From the NCBI RefSeq assembly GCF_003569805.1, contig NZ_KZ984051.1:807779-871778 (forward strand): a DNA stretch of 64,000 bases, read 5' to 3'. Below are positions 51,821 through 61,187 of the stretch, piece by piece; within the stretch, counting starts at the first letter, position 1; each line of letters starts with the position of its first letter. Source of the DNA: Microbacterium halotolerans. Lineage in GTDB: Bacteria; Actinomycetota; Actinomycetes; Actinomycetales; Microbacteriaceae. The notes below the pieces were generated by a model. That model was not told where the DNA came from and did no database searches. It worked only from the letters and a program-made list of their open reading frames with translations. The translations under genes were made by a program, and so were the position numbers.

Positions 51821-53344
51821 GTGACAGTTCGCGGTAATCGACCGGTCGATGTCGGCGATGCCGGGCGTGCATCGATGCCGGACGCGTTCGACGTCGGGCT
51901 GCTGACGCCCGTGTCGGCGGGGCGCGATGCGGTCGTCTCCGACGGTGCGGTGCTGCATGCGATGGTCGAGGCGGAGGTCGCGCTGATGCGCGCGTACGCA
52001 GATGCCGTCGCGCAGACGGCGGCGCCGGAGGCGGATTCCGCCGGAGCCGAGCAGCTGCGCCGCGCGGCGAACGCCGCCGACGTGCTGCATGCCGTCACGA
52101 TCGACCCGGCGCAGCTAGCCCTCGATGCCGTCGCGGGCGGCAACCCGGTCATCCCGCTCGTCAAGGCGCTGCGCGCCGGAGCCCCGGATGACGTCAAGCC
52201 ATGGGTGCATCGGGGGGCCACCAGCCAGGACATCCTCGACACGGCACTGATGCTGGTCGCCCGTGACGCCGTCGAAGAGATGCTCGCCGCCCTCGACCGC
52301 ACAGTCGCGGCCCTGCGCGGCTTCGCCGCCCGCCATCGCGACGTCGTGGCGGCAGGCCGCACACTGACCCAGCACGCGGTGCCCACCACCATCGGCCTGC
52401 GCGCCGTGAACTGGCTCGCCGGCGTCGAGCGCGCGGCCGAGCGGCTGCGCGCGCTGCGGCTGCCCGCCCAGCTGGGCGGCGCGGGCGGCACGCTCGCCGC
52501 GACGGTGGAGTTCTTCCGCCGCAACGGGCGTGCCGATGACGCGGCGGTCTCGGATGAGTGCGATCCAGCGGACGCCGACCCGGGACATCCGGGTCGCGCT
52601 CTTCTCGATGGTTCGTACTCGGCTGGGCATGGTGCCGGAGCTGATCGCGACGCGATCGACGTCGCTCTCGCCGTGCGTGATGCCTATGCACGCGAGCTGC
52701 GGTTGGGCTCGCTGCTCGCCCCGTGGCACTCGAGCCGCTGGCCCGTCACCGAGCTGGGCGACGCGCTCGCCCAGGCTGTCGCCGCGCTCGGCAAGGTCGC
52801 CACCGACGTCGCCACCGCCAGCCGCACCGAGATCGCCGAGCTGGCAGAGCCGACGGGCGGCGGCTCGTCTGCCATGCCGCAGAAGCAGAACCCTGCCCGC
52901 TCCGTGCTCATCCGGTCCGCCGCCATCCGGGCGCCGCAGCTGGCCGCGACGCTGCACCTGGCCGCGGGCCTTGCCGCGGACGAGCGTCCCGACGGAGCAT
53001 GGCACGCTGAGTGGCCCGCGCTGCGCGACCTGCTGCGCGCCGCGCTCGGGGCCTCGTCGCAGGCCGCCGACCTGGTCGAGGGCCTGCGCGTGAACGAGGC
53101 CGGTGTCGCGCGCAACCTCGGCGCGACCGGCGGGCTCATCGTCTCCGAGCGCCTCAGCGCCGTGCTCGGCAAGGACCGCGCCGCCGAGATCGTGGCGGGC
53201 GTCGCCGCGGGCGGCGACCTCGCCGAGCTGGTCCGCGGCGCGGGGGAGGACCCCGCCGAGCTGCTCGACCCGGCGAACTACACGGGCCTGGCCGGCGAGT
53301 TCGTCGACCGGGCCGCAGACAACGAGAACAGGAGCACCGGATGA
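51821..53344 (+). CDS. pcaB: 3-carboxy-cis,cis-muconate cycloisomerase
   Basis: The 507-residue protein belongs to the fumarase/aspartase superfamily and converts 3-carboxymuconate to 4-carboxymuconolactone. Family marks are VHRGATSQDILDTALML and the C-terminal signature GGSSAMPQKQNPARSVL. A GGGAGG site precedes the GTG; the ATG at 51875 is a shorter alternative. Residues 242-278 form an extra Asp/Gly-rich segment in the loop after GGAGGTLAATVEFFRRNGRADD, which looks like a 111-bp insertion (see the separate feature). Without it the length would be 470, closer to the family. Whether the enzyme works with the insert is not clear. Confidence 0.9.
   Translation: MTVRGNRPVDVGDAGRASMPDAFDVGLLTPVSAGRDAVVSDGAVLHAMVEAEVALMRAYADAVAQTAAPEADSAGAEQLRRAANAADVLHAVTIDPAQLALDAVAGGNPVIPLVKALRAGAPDDVKPWVHRGATSQDILDTALMLVARDAVEEMLAALDRTVAALRGFAARHRDVVAAGRTLTQHAVPTTIGLRAVNWLAGVERAAERLRALRLPAQLGGAGGTLAATVEFFRRNGRADDAAVSDECDPADADPGHPGRALLDGSYSAGHGAGADRDAIDVALAVRDAYARELRLGSLLAPWHSSRWPVTELGDALAQAVAALGKVATDVATASRTEIAELAEPTGGGSSAMPQKQNPARSVLIRSAAIRAPQLAATLHLAAGLAADERPDGAWHAEWPALRDLLRAALGASSQAADLVEGLRVNEAGVARNLGATGGLIVSERLSAVLGKDRAAEIVAGVAAGGDLAELVRGAGEDPAELLDPANYTGLAGEFVDRAADNENRSTG
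52544..52654 (+). repeat. 111-bp in-frame insertion flanked by 6-bp direct repeats in pcaB
   Basis: GACGCG occurs at 52538-52543 and again at 52649-52654, exactly 111 bp (37 codons) apart and in the same reading frame. Deleting one repeat and the stretch between them restores a smooth family-like sequence, RADDAIDVALAVRDAYA. The inserted part holds an inverted repeat CGACCCGG/CCGGGTCG (52576-52596). It has no transposase and resembles a small mobile or slipped segment; origin unknown. Confidence 0.6.
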
Positions 53345-54114
53345 CCCTTCCCGACCTCGCCGTCACCGAGCCAGAAGGTGCCGACGGCGCACCCGTCGTC
53401 GTGCTGGGGCCGTCGCTCGGCACCGCGTCCGCCACCCTGTGGGAAGACGTTGTTCCCGCGCTGCAGCAGCGCTACCGGGTTGCGCTGTGGGATCTGCCAG
53501 GCCACGGCGCGTCGAAGCCGGCATCCGAGGCGTTCACCACCGAGGACATCGCCGACGCACTGGCGGAGCGGATCGCCGAGTTCGGTCCCGTGCTCTATGC
53601 CGGGGTCTCGCTCGGCGGCGCCGCTGGCCAGCAGCTCGTCATCCGGCACCCCGACCTGCTCGCGGCAGCGGCCATCGTGTGCTCCAGCCCGAAGTTCGGC
53701 ACCCCGCAAGGCTGGCACGAGCGCGCCGCCCAAGTGCGTTCGCAGGGCACGCCCGTGCTGGTGCGCGGGTCAGCCGAGCGCTGGTTCGCGCCGGGCTCGA
53801 TCGCCGCCCGCCCTGACATCACGGGGCGGCTCCTGCACAACCTCTCCGACACCGAAGACAACAGCTACGCGCTGTGCTGCGAGGCGCTCGCCGCGTTCGA
53901 TGTGCGCGAGGCGCTCAACGGTGCCACGACTCCGGTGCTGGCGATGTACGGCGAGCACGACGGCGTCTCGACGCGCGCCGACCAGGAGATCATCGCCGGC
54001 GCCGTGGCGAACGGCCGCGTGGTGCGGATCGACGGGGTCAGCCATCTCGCCCCGGCCGAGAAGCCCGCCGAGGTCGCGGGCGCACTGATCCGCTTCTTCG
54101 AGGAGAGCCGATGA
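53341..54114 (+). CDS. pcaD: 3-oxoadipate enol-lactonase
   Basis: The 257-residue alpha/beta hydrolase hydrolyses 3-oxoadipate enol-lactone to 3-oxoadipate. The nucleophile lies in GVSLGG, and WDLPGHGASKP, YGEHDGVS and IDGVSHLAPAEKP carry the oxyanion, Asp and His. It starts in the pcaB stop (ATGA) and its stop overlaps the pcaC start. PcaD and PcaC are separate here, unlike the fused PcaL of some actinobacteria. Confidence 0.93.
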   Translation: MTLPDLAVTEPEGADGAPVVVLGPSLGTASATLWEDVVPALQQRYRVALWDLPGHGASKPASEAFTTEDIADALAERIAEFGPVLYAGVSLGGAAGQQLVIRHPDLLAAAAIVCSSPKFGTPQGWHERAAQVRSQGTPVLVRGSAERWFAPGSIAARPDITGRLLHNLSDTEDNSYALCCEALAAFDVREALNGATTPVLAMYGEHDGVSTRADQEIIAGAVANGRVVRIDGVSHLAPAEKPAEVAGALIRFFEESR

Positions 54115-54533
54115 CAGAGAACGACGACCGCATCGGCGAGCGCCCTGCAGGCGGCGGGCTGGCCGACAGCGAGCGCTGGCACAACGGCATGTCCGTGCGC
54201 CGCGAGGTGCTCTCGGACGAGCACGTCGACCGTTCTATCCGGAATCAGACGGAGCTGACGGCGGACTTCCAGGACTTCATCACGCGGGTCGCGTGGGGGG
54301 ACGTCTGGCAGCGGCCAGGTCTGGGGCGCCGTGAGCGTTCGGTCGCCGTGATCACCTCGCTCATCGCACACGGCCATCACGAGGAGCTCGCCATGCACCT
54401 GCGCGCGGCGCTGCGCAACGGGCTCACCGTCGACGAGGTCAAGGAGATCATCCTGCAGTCGGCGATCTATTCCGGCGTGCCTGCGGCGAACACCGCGTTC
54501 CGCATCGCGAGCGAGGTCTACGAAGCCGACTGA
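54111..54533 (+). CDS. pcaC: 4-carboxymuconolactone decarboxylase
   Basis: The 140-residue protein matches the AhpD-like family and turns 4-carboxymuconolactone into 3-oxoadipate enol-lactone. Its RREVLSDEHVDRSIRNQTE, WGDVWQRPGLGRRERSVAVI and VKEIILQSAIYSGVPAANTAFRIA segments are those of PcaC. It starts inside the pcaD stop and is the last gene of pcaHGBDC; a 241-bp gap follows. Confidence 0.93.
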   Translation: MTENDDRIGERPAGGGLADSERWHNGMSVRREVLSDEHVDRSIRNQTELTADFQDFITRVAWGDVWQRPGLGRRERSVAVITSLIAHGHHEELAMHLRAALRNGLTVDEVKEIILQSAIYSGVPAANTAFRIASEVYEAD

Positions 54534-54676
54534 GAGCGCAACGGGCTCTGGGTTAACACGATCGTCATCGCGGTGAAACGGCGCCGGTATCCGGCGGCGA
54601 GAGGGTCGAACCGCGTCGCGTGTCGACGCGGGACGCGCGCTCGGCGGTTGTCAGTCCCGCCCGGCGTGCATTGCGA

Positions 54677-54721
54677 GCGCCCGCCCTCACCTCCTATCCA
54701 CCCCATTGGAGCGGGCGGGCG
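54677..54721 (+). terminator. GC-rich hairpin after the pca operon
   Basis: GCGCCCGCCC at 54677-54686 can pair with GGGCGGGCG at 54713-54721, with a short inner CTCC/GGAG stem. It lies between pcaC and the next gene in the same direction, 144 bp after the pcaC stop, and is a possible terminator. The rest of the 54534-54774 gap shows no clear gene. Confidence 0.45.
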
Positions 54722-54774
54722 TTCGCCCCGTGTTCATCCGTGGTTCACGTCGAGCCGATCGCCGGGTCATATCG

Positions 54775-57045
54775 ATGCCGCACGATGGCGAGGTGTCCAC
54801 TCGAACCTCCCTGCCTGCCCGACGTTCCCTTCTTGCGGTGACCGCGGTCGCCGTCCTCGGCTGCGGCCTCGTCGTCGCTGCGCCGGCCGCTGCCGCCGAC
54901 ACCGACATCCGGATCAACGAGGTCCAGTCCACGAGCGAGACCGACGCTCCCGACTTCGTAGAGCTGACGAACGTCGGTGCGGAGCCCATCGACATCTCCG
55001 GATGGATCCTGCGCGACGACAAAGACGATCACGGGGGCGCGGTCGCCGATGGCACAACCATCGCCCCTGGCGAGTTCTTCGTGATCGAGCCGAAGTCGTT
55101 CGAGGACGACTTCGGTCTCGGTAAGAACGACATGGCGCGCCTCTTCACCGCTGAAGAGCAGCTGGTCGACAGCTACGAGTGGACCGAGCATGCGGCGAGC
55201 GAGGGCAGGCTGCCCGACGGCACCGGCGACTTCGTCGAGACCGAGCCGACGCCCGGCGAGGCGAACGTCGTGCGCGAGGAGGAGCAGGACGAGCCGGACG
55301 AGCCGAGCGATGCGCCCGTCGTGATCAACGAGATCGAGTCGAACGGCGATGCCCGAGGTGACTGGGTGGAGCTGGCCAACACCGACGAGAACGACTCCGT
55401 CGACGTGTCCGGATGGACGCTGATCGACAACAAGGCGTCGCACGACCCGGTTGTGCTCGACGAGGGAACCGAGATCGAGTCAGGTGGATACCTGGGCGTT
55501 CTCACCGAGCCGAACTTCGGCCTCGGCGGCGGTGACAGCGTCACGGTGCGCGATGCCGAAGGCCTGCTCGTCGACGCGATCGAGTGGACGGAGCACGCGT
55601 CGACGACGCTGGCGCGCTGCCCCGACATGACGGGTGACTTCACCGAGTCCGGCGAGGGCACCTTCGAGCTCGCCAACAACTGCTCCGAGGTCGTTCAGCC
55701 GGAGATCGAGGTCTCGCCGTGGCCGTACAACGACGAGGTGACCGACGCGGTCGCGTCCGGCACCTGGGGCGACGACATGTCGGGCATCGACGTCGCGCCG
55801 GACGGCACGGTGTACGCGGTGAACAACGACGCGGGTGAGATCTCGCGCCTGGCCGGCGGCCCCGAGACCTACACGGTCGACGCGACCTGGCAGCCGAGCT
55901 ACCCGGACGGCACGGGCACCCCGGACGGCGAGGGCATCACGGTCGCAGACGACGCGATCTACCTCGCCACGGAGCGCAACAACGACGAAGGAGACGTGAG
56001 CCGTCCATCCGTCCTGCGCTTCGAGCTGGGCGAGCCCGGCGCCGTCGCGGCGACCGACGAATGGAACCTCGCGGAGCTCACGGGCGAGCTCGGCGCGAAC
56101 GGCGGCGCCGAGGCGATCGAGTGGATCTCCGACGCCGATGCGCTCGCGGCGGGGCTCGACTACGATCCGTCAGCATTCGGCGAGCACTTCGGCGGCATCT
56201 TCACGGTCGGCATCGAGCAGACCGGCAGCATCCACGTCGTCGTGCTCGAGGCGGATGGCGGCATCACCGAACTGCAGATGATCGCACCGAGCGAGGCCGT
56301 GGCCTCCGTGATGGGCCTGGACTGGCGCGCTGGCGGCAACCAGCTGTTCGCGCAGTGCGACGAGGAATGCGACAACCGCTCAGCGGAGTTCCGGATCGCG
56401 GACGGCGCCTTCGAGCGCATCGACGAGTACGCGGCGCCGGCCGGAATGAACCCGTCGTACACCAACGAGGGCGTCGCGATGACCTGGTGCGACCAGGCGG
56501 CGGAGACGGTGCCGACGGTGCTGTGGATGTCCGACTCCGCTCACGAGGGAGTCTCGCTGCGCACGTCGGTCGGAAGCGACTGCGCTCCGGACGGTGACGG
56601 AGACGGCGACGACGGCAACGACGACGAAGGCGGCGACGAGGACGGCGGTGACGCCGACAGCGAGCAGGACGGCGCGGTCAGCGTTCAGGCCTCGGCCGAG
56701 CGCGGCGAGACGATCAGCGTCACGGTCGTCGGTCGCGAAGGCGAAGAGGTCGCCGTCTGGCTGCACTCGGAGCCGCAGCGCCTGGTGACCGGCACGGTCG
56801 CCGCGGATGCGACGATCAAGGCGACGATCCCGGATGACGCGGAGCTCGGCGAGCACAGCATCGTCGTGCGTGCGGCCGACGGCACCACGATCGGCTCGGC
56901 GCCGATCGAGATCGTCGCGGCCTCCGACGCCGACGGCGAACTCGCCGTGACCGGAGCGGAGTTCTCGCCCGTGCTGCCCATCGCGGCCGCGGCGCTCCTG
57001 CTCCTCGGTGGCGCGCTGGTGCTGCGCCGCACGGTGCGCGCGTAA
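54775..57045 (+). CDS. LAxTG-anchored lamin-tail domain surface protein
   Basis: The 756-residue secreted protein has a signal peptide (LLAVTAVAVLGCGLVVAAPAAAA, ending near residue 41). Two lamin-tail domains follow, marked by IRINEVQSTSETDAPDFVEL and VVINEIESNGDARGDWVEL with a GW-xL-D core. A phytase/esterase-like beta-propeller region comes next (about residues 320-600), then a Gly/Asp linker. The C-terminus is LAVTG, a hydrophobic span and RRTVRA, a class E sortase signal. It should be displayed on the cell wall, where it may bind or cleave phosphate or carbohydrate compounds. I chose the ATG at 54775, since longer starts run into a hairpin. Confidence 0.85.
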   Translation: MPHDGEVSTRTSLPARRSLLAVTAVAVLGCGLVVAAPAAAADTDIRINEVQSTSETDAPDFVELTNVGAEPIDISGWILRDDKDDHGGAVADGTTIAPGEFFVIEPKSFEDDFGLGKNDMARLFTAEEQLVDSYEWTEHAASEGRLPDGTGDFVETEPTPGEANVVREEEQDEPDEPSDAPVVINEIESNGDARGDWVELANTDENDSVDVSGWTLIDNKASHDPVVLDEGTEIESGGYLGVLTEPNFGLGGGDSVTVRDAEGLLVDAIEWTEHASTTLARCPDMTGDFTESGEGTFELANNCSEVVQPEIEVSPWPYNDEVTDAVASGTWGDDMSGIDVAPDGTVYAVNNDAGEISRLAGGPETYTVDATWQPSYPDGTGTPDGEGITVADDAIYLATERNNDEGDVSRPSVLRFELGEPGAVAATDEWNLAELTGELGANGGAEAIEWISDADALAAGLDYDPSAFGEHFGGIFTVGIEQTGSIHVVVLEADGGITELQMIAPSEAVASVMGLDWRAGGNQLFAQCDEECDNRSAEFRIADGAFERIDEYAAPAGMNPSYTNEGVAMTWCDQAAETVPTVLWMSDSAHEGVSLRTSVGSDCAPDGDGDGDDGNDDEGGDEDGGDADSEQDGAVSVQASAERGETISVTVVGREGEEVAVWLHSEPQRLVTGTVAADATIKATIPDDAELGEHSIVVRAADGTTIGSAPIEIVAASDADGELAVTGAEFSPVLPIAAAALLLLGGALVLRRTVRA

Positions 57046-57060
57046 CGCGCGAATCAGATC

Positions 57061-57117
57061 CGCGGGTGCGGAGTCGTCGCAAGGGTTCGGGGGAACCGCG
57101 ACGACTCCGCACCCGCG
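57061..57117 (+). terminator. 20-bp perfect hairpin after the surface protein gene
   Basis: Arms at 57061-57080 and 57098-57117 are exact reverse complements, with a GGTTC/GAACC pair in the 17-nt loop. It lies 15 bases after the stop and 40 bases before the next gene, a strong candidate terminator. Confidence 0.65.
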
Positions 57118-57157
57118 CTGTGCACACGTGCTCCGGCGCGAGATAGGCTGACCGGAC

Positions 57158-58531
57158 ATGAGGATCACGCGACGCTCGCTGCTCGTCGGCGCCGGTTCCG
57201 GTGCCGTCGCGATGCTGCTCGCGTCCTGCGTGCCGGAAGGGTCGGACCCGGATCCCGTTCCGACAGAGCCGGACGTCACGCCGACGCCGTCGCAGGATGT
57301 GCCGGCCCCGGCCGGGTTCGTGCGCAGCGAGTGGACGACCGATCCGCTCTCGCGCGGTTCACGGGCCTTCGTGCCCGCCGGCTCGGGTGAGGCCGATAGA
57401 GCGGTCCTCGCGGAGCCGCTCCAGAATCGCGTGTTCTTCGCCGGCGACGTGCTGGGCAGCCCGATCGGCACGATGCAGGGAGCGTCGAGCGACGGCTTGC
57501 GTGCCGCGGCACTCGTCGCCGACACCGCATCGCCCGGCGAACGCGTGATGATCGTCGGAGCAGGCATCGCGGGCGCGAGGGCGGCGCGGTTCCTCGCCGA
57601 TGCCGGCCACGATGTCACCGTGATCGAGGGTCGCGACCGCACAGGCGGCCGCATCCGCACCGTCGATCTCGACGAGTGGCCCGTGGCGCCGCAGCTGGGC
57701 ACCTGGCTCACCGACTCCGATGCGGAGGCGCTGCACCAGAGCCTCGCCCAGCAGGGCATCGTCACCCGTGAGCTCGAGGGCGAGACGGCCAGAGGGCCGG
57801 AGGGCGCAGCCGACGTGCCGCCGCTAGATCCCGTGCGCGCGGCGATCGATCGGGCGGCGGAGCAGAGCGCCGATGCGGCGCTGAGCGATGCGCTCGCCGA
57901 TTCCGGGGCGGACGTCGAGAGCGCGGAGCTCGTCGCAGCGCTGGCCTACCTGACCGACAGGTCCGGCGCCGAGGCGGCCGAGCTGTCGTCTTGGTATCCG
58001 CCGACGATCCCGGATGAGCCGGTCGCGCTCTCCGGCGATCTCGGCGGCGTGGTCGACGAGGCAGTCGACGGCCTCACGGTCTCGCTCCAGACGACCGTGG
58101 TCGGCGTCGCCTACGATCGCGACGGCGTGAGCCTGCGCCTGTCGACGGGGGAGGCGCTCTCGGCCGATCGCGTCATCCTGACGACGCCGATCGGGGTGCT
58201 GCGCCACGGCTCGATCGAGTTCGAACCGGCGCTGCCGTTCCCGTACCGCACCGCAATCGATTCAGTCGGCTCCGGTGCCGTCGAGACCGTGTGGCTGAGG
58301 TTCGACGAACCGTTCTGGCAGGCGAGCGAGGCGCTGTGGCATGTCGTCGACGGCGAGGCCGCCGTGCGCACCTGGATCAACCTGCAGCCGTCGACGGGCG
58401 AGCCGATCCTCGTCGGGCTGATCGGCGGTGACGCCGCGCGTGCGTTCGCGGAGATGAGCGACGAAGAGGCCGCTCAGGCCGCCGTCGATTCTCTGGCCTT
58501 CTTCGCCGAGGCGCCTGCCGACGAGTCCTGA
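57158..58531 (+). CDS. circularly permuted flavin amine oxidase lipoprotein
   Basis: The 457-residue protein has a twin-arginine start (TRRSLLVG) and lipobox LASC (Cys24), so it is probably exported folded and lipid-anchored. Residues about 53-117 carry GFVRSEWTTDPLSRGSRAF, then NRVFFAGDVLGSPIGTMQGA and SDGLRAA, the block that ends normal amine oxidases. Only after it comes the FAD-binding VMIVGAGIAGARAARFLADAG (residues 130-150) with RTGGRI. The protein ends at PILVGLIGGDAARAFAEMSDEEA plus a short tail, exactly where the moved block would normally follow. This is a circular permutation relative to MAO/LSD1-type enzymes. Substrate unknown. Confidence 0.85.
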   Translation: MRITRRSLLVGAGSGAVAMLLASCVPEGSDPDPVPTEPDVTPTPSQDVPAPAGFVRSEWTTDPLSRGSRAFVPAGSGEADRAVLAEPLQNRVFFAGDVLGSPIGTMQGASSDGLRAAALVADTASPGERVMIVGAGIAGARAARFLADAGHDVTVIEGRDRTGGRIRTVDLDEWPVAPQLGTWLTDSDAEALHQSLAQQGIVTRELEGETARGPEGAADVPPLDPVRAAIDRAAEQSADAALSDALADSGADVESAELVAALAYLTDRSGAEAAELSSWYPPTIPDEPVALSGDLGGVVDEAVDGLTVSLQTTVVGVAYDRDGVSLRLSTGEALSADRVILTTPIGVLRHGSIEFEPALPFPYRTAIDSVGSGAVETVWLRFDEPFWQASEALWHVVDGEAAVRTWINLQPSTGEPILVGLIGGDAARAFAEMSDEEAAQAAVDSLAFFAEAPADES

Positions 58532-59202
58532 TCCGGGCTGGGTCGGCTTGCTCCATCCGGAGCGATCTGCTCATCCGGGACCGTCTGGTGCACTTTGCTG
58601 ATGCCGATCAGGCCGCTCGCGACCCCGGCGAACACCGCCAGCGCGATGAGGCTGGTGAGCAGGAACTCGCCGATGCCCGAGACCTGTCGCAGATCGAGGA
58701 AGTAGTACGGATACCAGCCGATGGAGGCGCCGCGCCACATGGTGAACAGCCCCCATGCGACGGGGAACAGCAGCACCCACGGGATCAGCCACCAGCGCGC
58801 TTCGGGGCGGCCGGGGCCGTAGATCCACGCCGCGATCGTGATCGCAGGCAGGCCGAAGTGCAGCACGACATCAGACCACGGCACCGTCATAGGTATGCCG
58901 CGCAGCCCCGCCTGCCACATCAGCAGGGCGAAGACGAGGCCTGCGGTGATCGTCCAGCTCAGCACGATGGTTCGGATGTCGGTGAGCCAGCGGGGATCGA
59001 CCGGATGACGCAGGGCGACGATGCCGGCCGTGATCGCGACGATGGTGAACGCGATGTTCGACTGGATCGTGAGATAGGCGAAGAAGTTCTGTCCGGCGAT
59101 CGTCTGCGAGCCCAGCCCCCAGAACAGGCGATGCACGAGCGCCGCGATGCAGGTCGCCGCCGCCGCGAACCTGACCGCGGCGAACCACGTGCGTGCCGCC
59201 AC
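58474..59202 (-). CDS. Pr6Pr-family membrane protein
   Basis: The 242-residue protein shows six hydrophobic segments and motifs of the Pr6Pr/FAR-17a group: NFFAYLTIQSNIAF, LRGIPMTVPWSDVVLHFGLP and GWYPYYFLDLRQVSG. The family role in bacteria is unknown. Its last 58 bp overlap the 3' end of the convergent flavin oxidase gene, and its C-terminal 35 residues are polar. It is a lone gene on this strand. Confidence 0.8.
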   Translation of the reverse strand: MAARTWFAAVRFAAAATCIAALVHRLFWGLGSQTIAGQNFFAYLTIQSNIAFTIVAITAGIVALRHPVDPRWLTDIRTIVLSWTITAGLVFALLMWQAGLRGIPMTVPWSDVVLHFGLPAITIAAWIYGPGRPEARWWLIPWVLLFPVAWGLFTMWRGASIGWYPYYFLDLRQVSGIGEFLLTSLIALAVFAGVASGLIGISKVHQTVPDEQIAPDGASRPSPDQDSSAGASAKKARESTAA

Positions 59203-59294
59203 GTCGCCTCCCTCGCGCTCCCCGACTGCCGTCGAACCGAGTCTACGGAGCGCGGGTCAGCGTGCGGTGACCTCGACGATGGTGAGGCGGCGCG

Positions 59295-60482
59295 TCAGCG
59301 CGTCAGGATGAGCGCGTCGCCCTGACCGCCTCCGCCGCAGAGCGCGACGGCGGCGGTGCCCCCGCCGCGGGCGGCCAGCTCGTGCGCCGCAGTGACGACC
59401 AGGCGCGCGCCGGATGCGCCGACCGGATGCCCGAGGGAGATGCCGCCGCCGTTCGGGTTGACGAGGTCGTCCGGCAGGCCGAGCTCGCGCTGCGACTGGG
59501 CGACCACGGCGCCGAAGGCCTCGTTGATCTCGATCAGATCGAGGTCGCTCGCGGACAGTCCCTGTCGCTCGAGCGCGGCTGCGGTGGCCCGGGCCGGCTG
59601 GGCCTGGAGCGAGTTGTCCGGGCCGGCGACCTGACCATAGGCCCCGACTGTGGCGAGCACGTTCCAGCCCTGTGCGTCGGCGTTCGTCCGTGTGGTCAGG
59701 GCGACGGCCGCCGCACCGTCGGAGATCTGCGAGGAGTTGCCCGCGGTGAGCGTGCCGCCCTCGGCGAAGGCGGGGCGCAGGCCGGAGAGCGTCTCCAGCG
59801 TCGTGCCCGGCCGGATCCCCTCATCCTGGGAGACGACGATCGGGCCGCCTTTTCGCTGCGCGATCTCGACCGGTGCGATCTCGGCGTCGAAGCGCCCTGA
59901 CGTCGTCGCCGCGGCCGCGCGCTCGTGCGACCGGACTGCGACCGCGTCCTGATCGCCGCGGGTGATGCCGAAGCGCTCGTTGTGCCGCTCGGTCGCCAGG
60001 CCCATCACCTGGTCGTCGTAGGGATCGTGAAGAGCGTCGTGCAGCAGGTGGTCGAGAACTTCGACCGAGCCGTACGCGTAGCCGCTGCGGGAGTGCGGCA
60101 GCAGGTGCGGGGCGTTCGTCATCGACTCCATGCCGCCTGCGACCACCGTCGTCGCGTCGCCGAGACGGATCATCCTGGTCGCGTCGATGATCGCCGACAG
60201 GCCGGAGAGGCAGACCTTGTTGACTCCCTGGACGGGCACGTCCCAGCCGAGCCCTGCGCCGATGGACGCCTGTCTGGTCGGGTTCTGACCGGCACCGGCT
60301 GGCAGGACCTGCCCCATCAGCACGGCGTCCACTGCCTCGGCGGTGATCCCGCCGCGCGCGAGCGCACCGGCGATCGCCGCCGATCCGAGCGCCGTCGACG
60401 ACAGCGAGGCGAGCGCTCCGCGGAAGCGGCCCTGTGCGGTGCGTGCGGCCGCGACGAGCACGACGTCGGCTCCGGATGTCAT
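59295..60482 (-). CDS. acetyl-CoA acetyltransferase / 3-oxoacyl-CoA thiolase
   Basis: The 395-residue thiolase has its nucleophile in [11 protein letters not shown], the acid/base His in [17 protein letters not shown] and the second Cys in [12 protein letters not shown]. The NKVC and HPVGASG patterns resemble acetoacetyl-CoA thiolases more than typical PcaF proteins. It follows scoAB in one operon, so it cleaves acetoacetyl-CoA, 3-oxoadipyl-CoA or both. The ATG at 60482 has an AAGAGAGGA site; a GTG two codons upstream is an alternative. Confidence 0.88.
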   Translation of the reverse strand: MTSGADVVLVAAARTAQGRFRGALASLSSTALGSAAIAGALARGGITAEAVDAVLMGQVLPAGAGQNPTRQASIGAGLGWDVPVQGVNKVCLSGLSAIIDATRMIRLGDATTVVAGGMESMTNAPHLLPHSRSGYAYGSVEVLDHLLHDALHDPYDDQVMGLATERHNERFGITRGDQDAVAVRSHERAAAATTSGRFDAEIAPVEIAQRKGGPIVVSQDEGIRPGTTLETLSGLRPAFAEGGTLTAGNSSQISDGAAAVALTTRTNADAQGWNVLATVGAYGQVAGPDNSLQAQPARATAAALERQGLSASDLDLIEINEAFGAVVAQSQRELGLPDDLVNPNGGGISLGHPVGASGARLVVTAAHELAARGGGTAAVALCGGGGQGDALILTR

Positions 60483-60543
60483 CAGCACATTCCTCTCTTG
60501 TGCGCGCAGTGCGCATCCCAGCGGACCGGTCGTCCGGCGCCGT

Positions 60544-61185
60544 TCACGATTCCACCGCCACGATCAGCGGCGGTTCTGTCGCGGCGGCGACCTCTTCCAC
60601 TGTGACACCCGGAGCGAGCTCGCGCAGCACCAGGCCATCGGCGGTGACGTCGATCACGGCGAGATCGGTGATGATCCGGTCGACCACACCGAGGCCGGTC
60701 AGCGGCAGCGAGCAGTCGTCCACGATCTTCGCCGAGCCGTCCTTGGCGACGTGGGTCATCAGCACGATCACCCGGCCCGCGCCATAGACGAGATCCATCC
60801 CGCCGCCCGGGCCCTTGACCATCTTGCCCGGGATCATCCAGTTGGCGAGGTCTCCTCGCGCCGACACCTGCATCGCGCCGAGGATCGCGGCGTCGATCTT
60901 TCCCGCCCTGATCATCGCGAAGCTCGTCGCCGAGTCGAAGAACGACGTGCCTGGCAGCGTCGTGACGGTCTCCTTGCCGGCGTTGATCAGATCCGGATCG
61001 ACGTTCTCCTCCGTCGGGTACGGCCCGACGCCCAAGATGCCGTTCTCCGACTGGAGCACGACGGTCACGTCATCCGCAACGTAGTTGGGAACGAGTGTCG
61101 GCAGGCCGATGCCGAGGTTCACGTACGAGCCGTCGGTGAGCTCGCGAGCTGCGCGGGCGGCCATCTCGTCGCGTGTCAGCGCCAT
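60544..61185 (-). CDS. scoB: 3-oxoacid CoA-transferase subunit B
   Basis: The 213-residue subunit has the catalytic Glu in [32 protein letters not shown] at the start and [34 protein letters not shown] in the middle, all of the SCOT/3-oxoacid CoA-transferase type. It may move CoA from succinyl-CoA to 3-oxoadipate or acetoacetate. The ATG at 61185 has a GGGGG run eight bases upstream; an ATG at 61191 overlaps the scoA stop. Gene order is scoA-scoB-thiolase. Confidence 0.9.
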   Translation of the reverse strand: MALTRDEMAARAARELTDGSYVNLGIGLPTLVPNYVADDVTVVLQSENGILGVGPYPTEENVDPDLINAGKETVTTLPGTSFFDSATSFAMIRAGKIDAAILGAMQVSARGDLANWMIPGKMVKGPGGGMDLVYGAGRVIVLMTHVAKDGSAKIVDDCSLPLTGLGVVDRIITDLAVIDVTADGLVLRELAPGVTVEEVAAATEPPLIVAVES

Positions 61186-61187
61186 GA

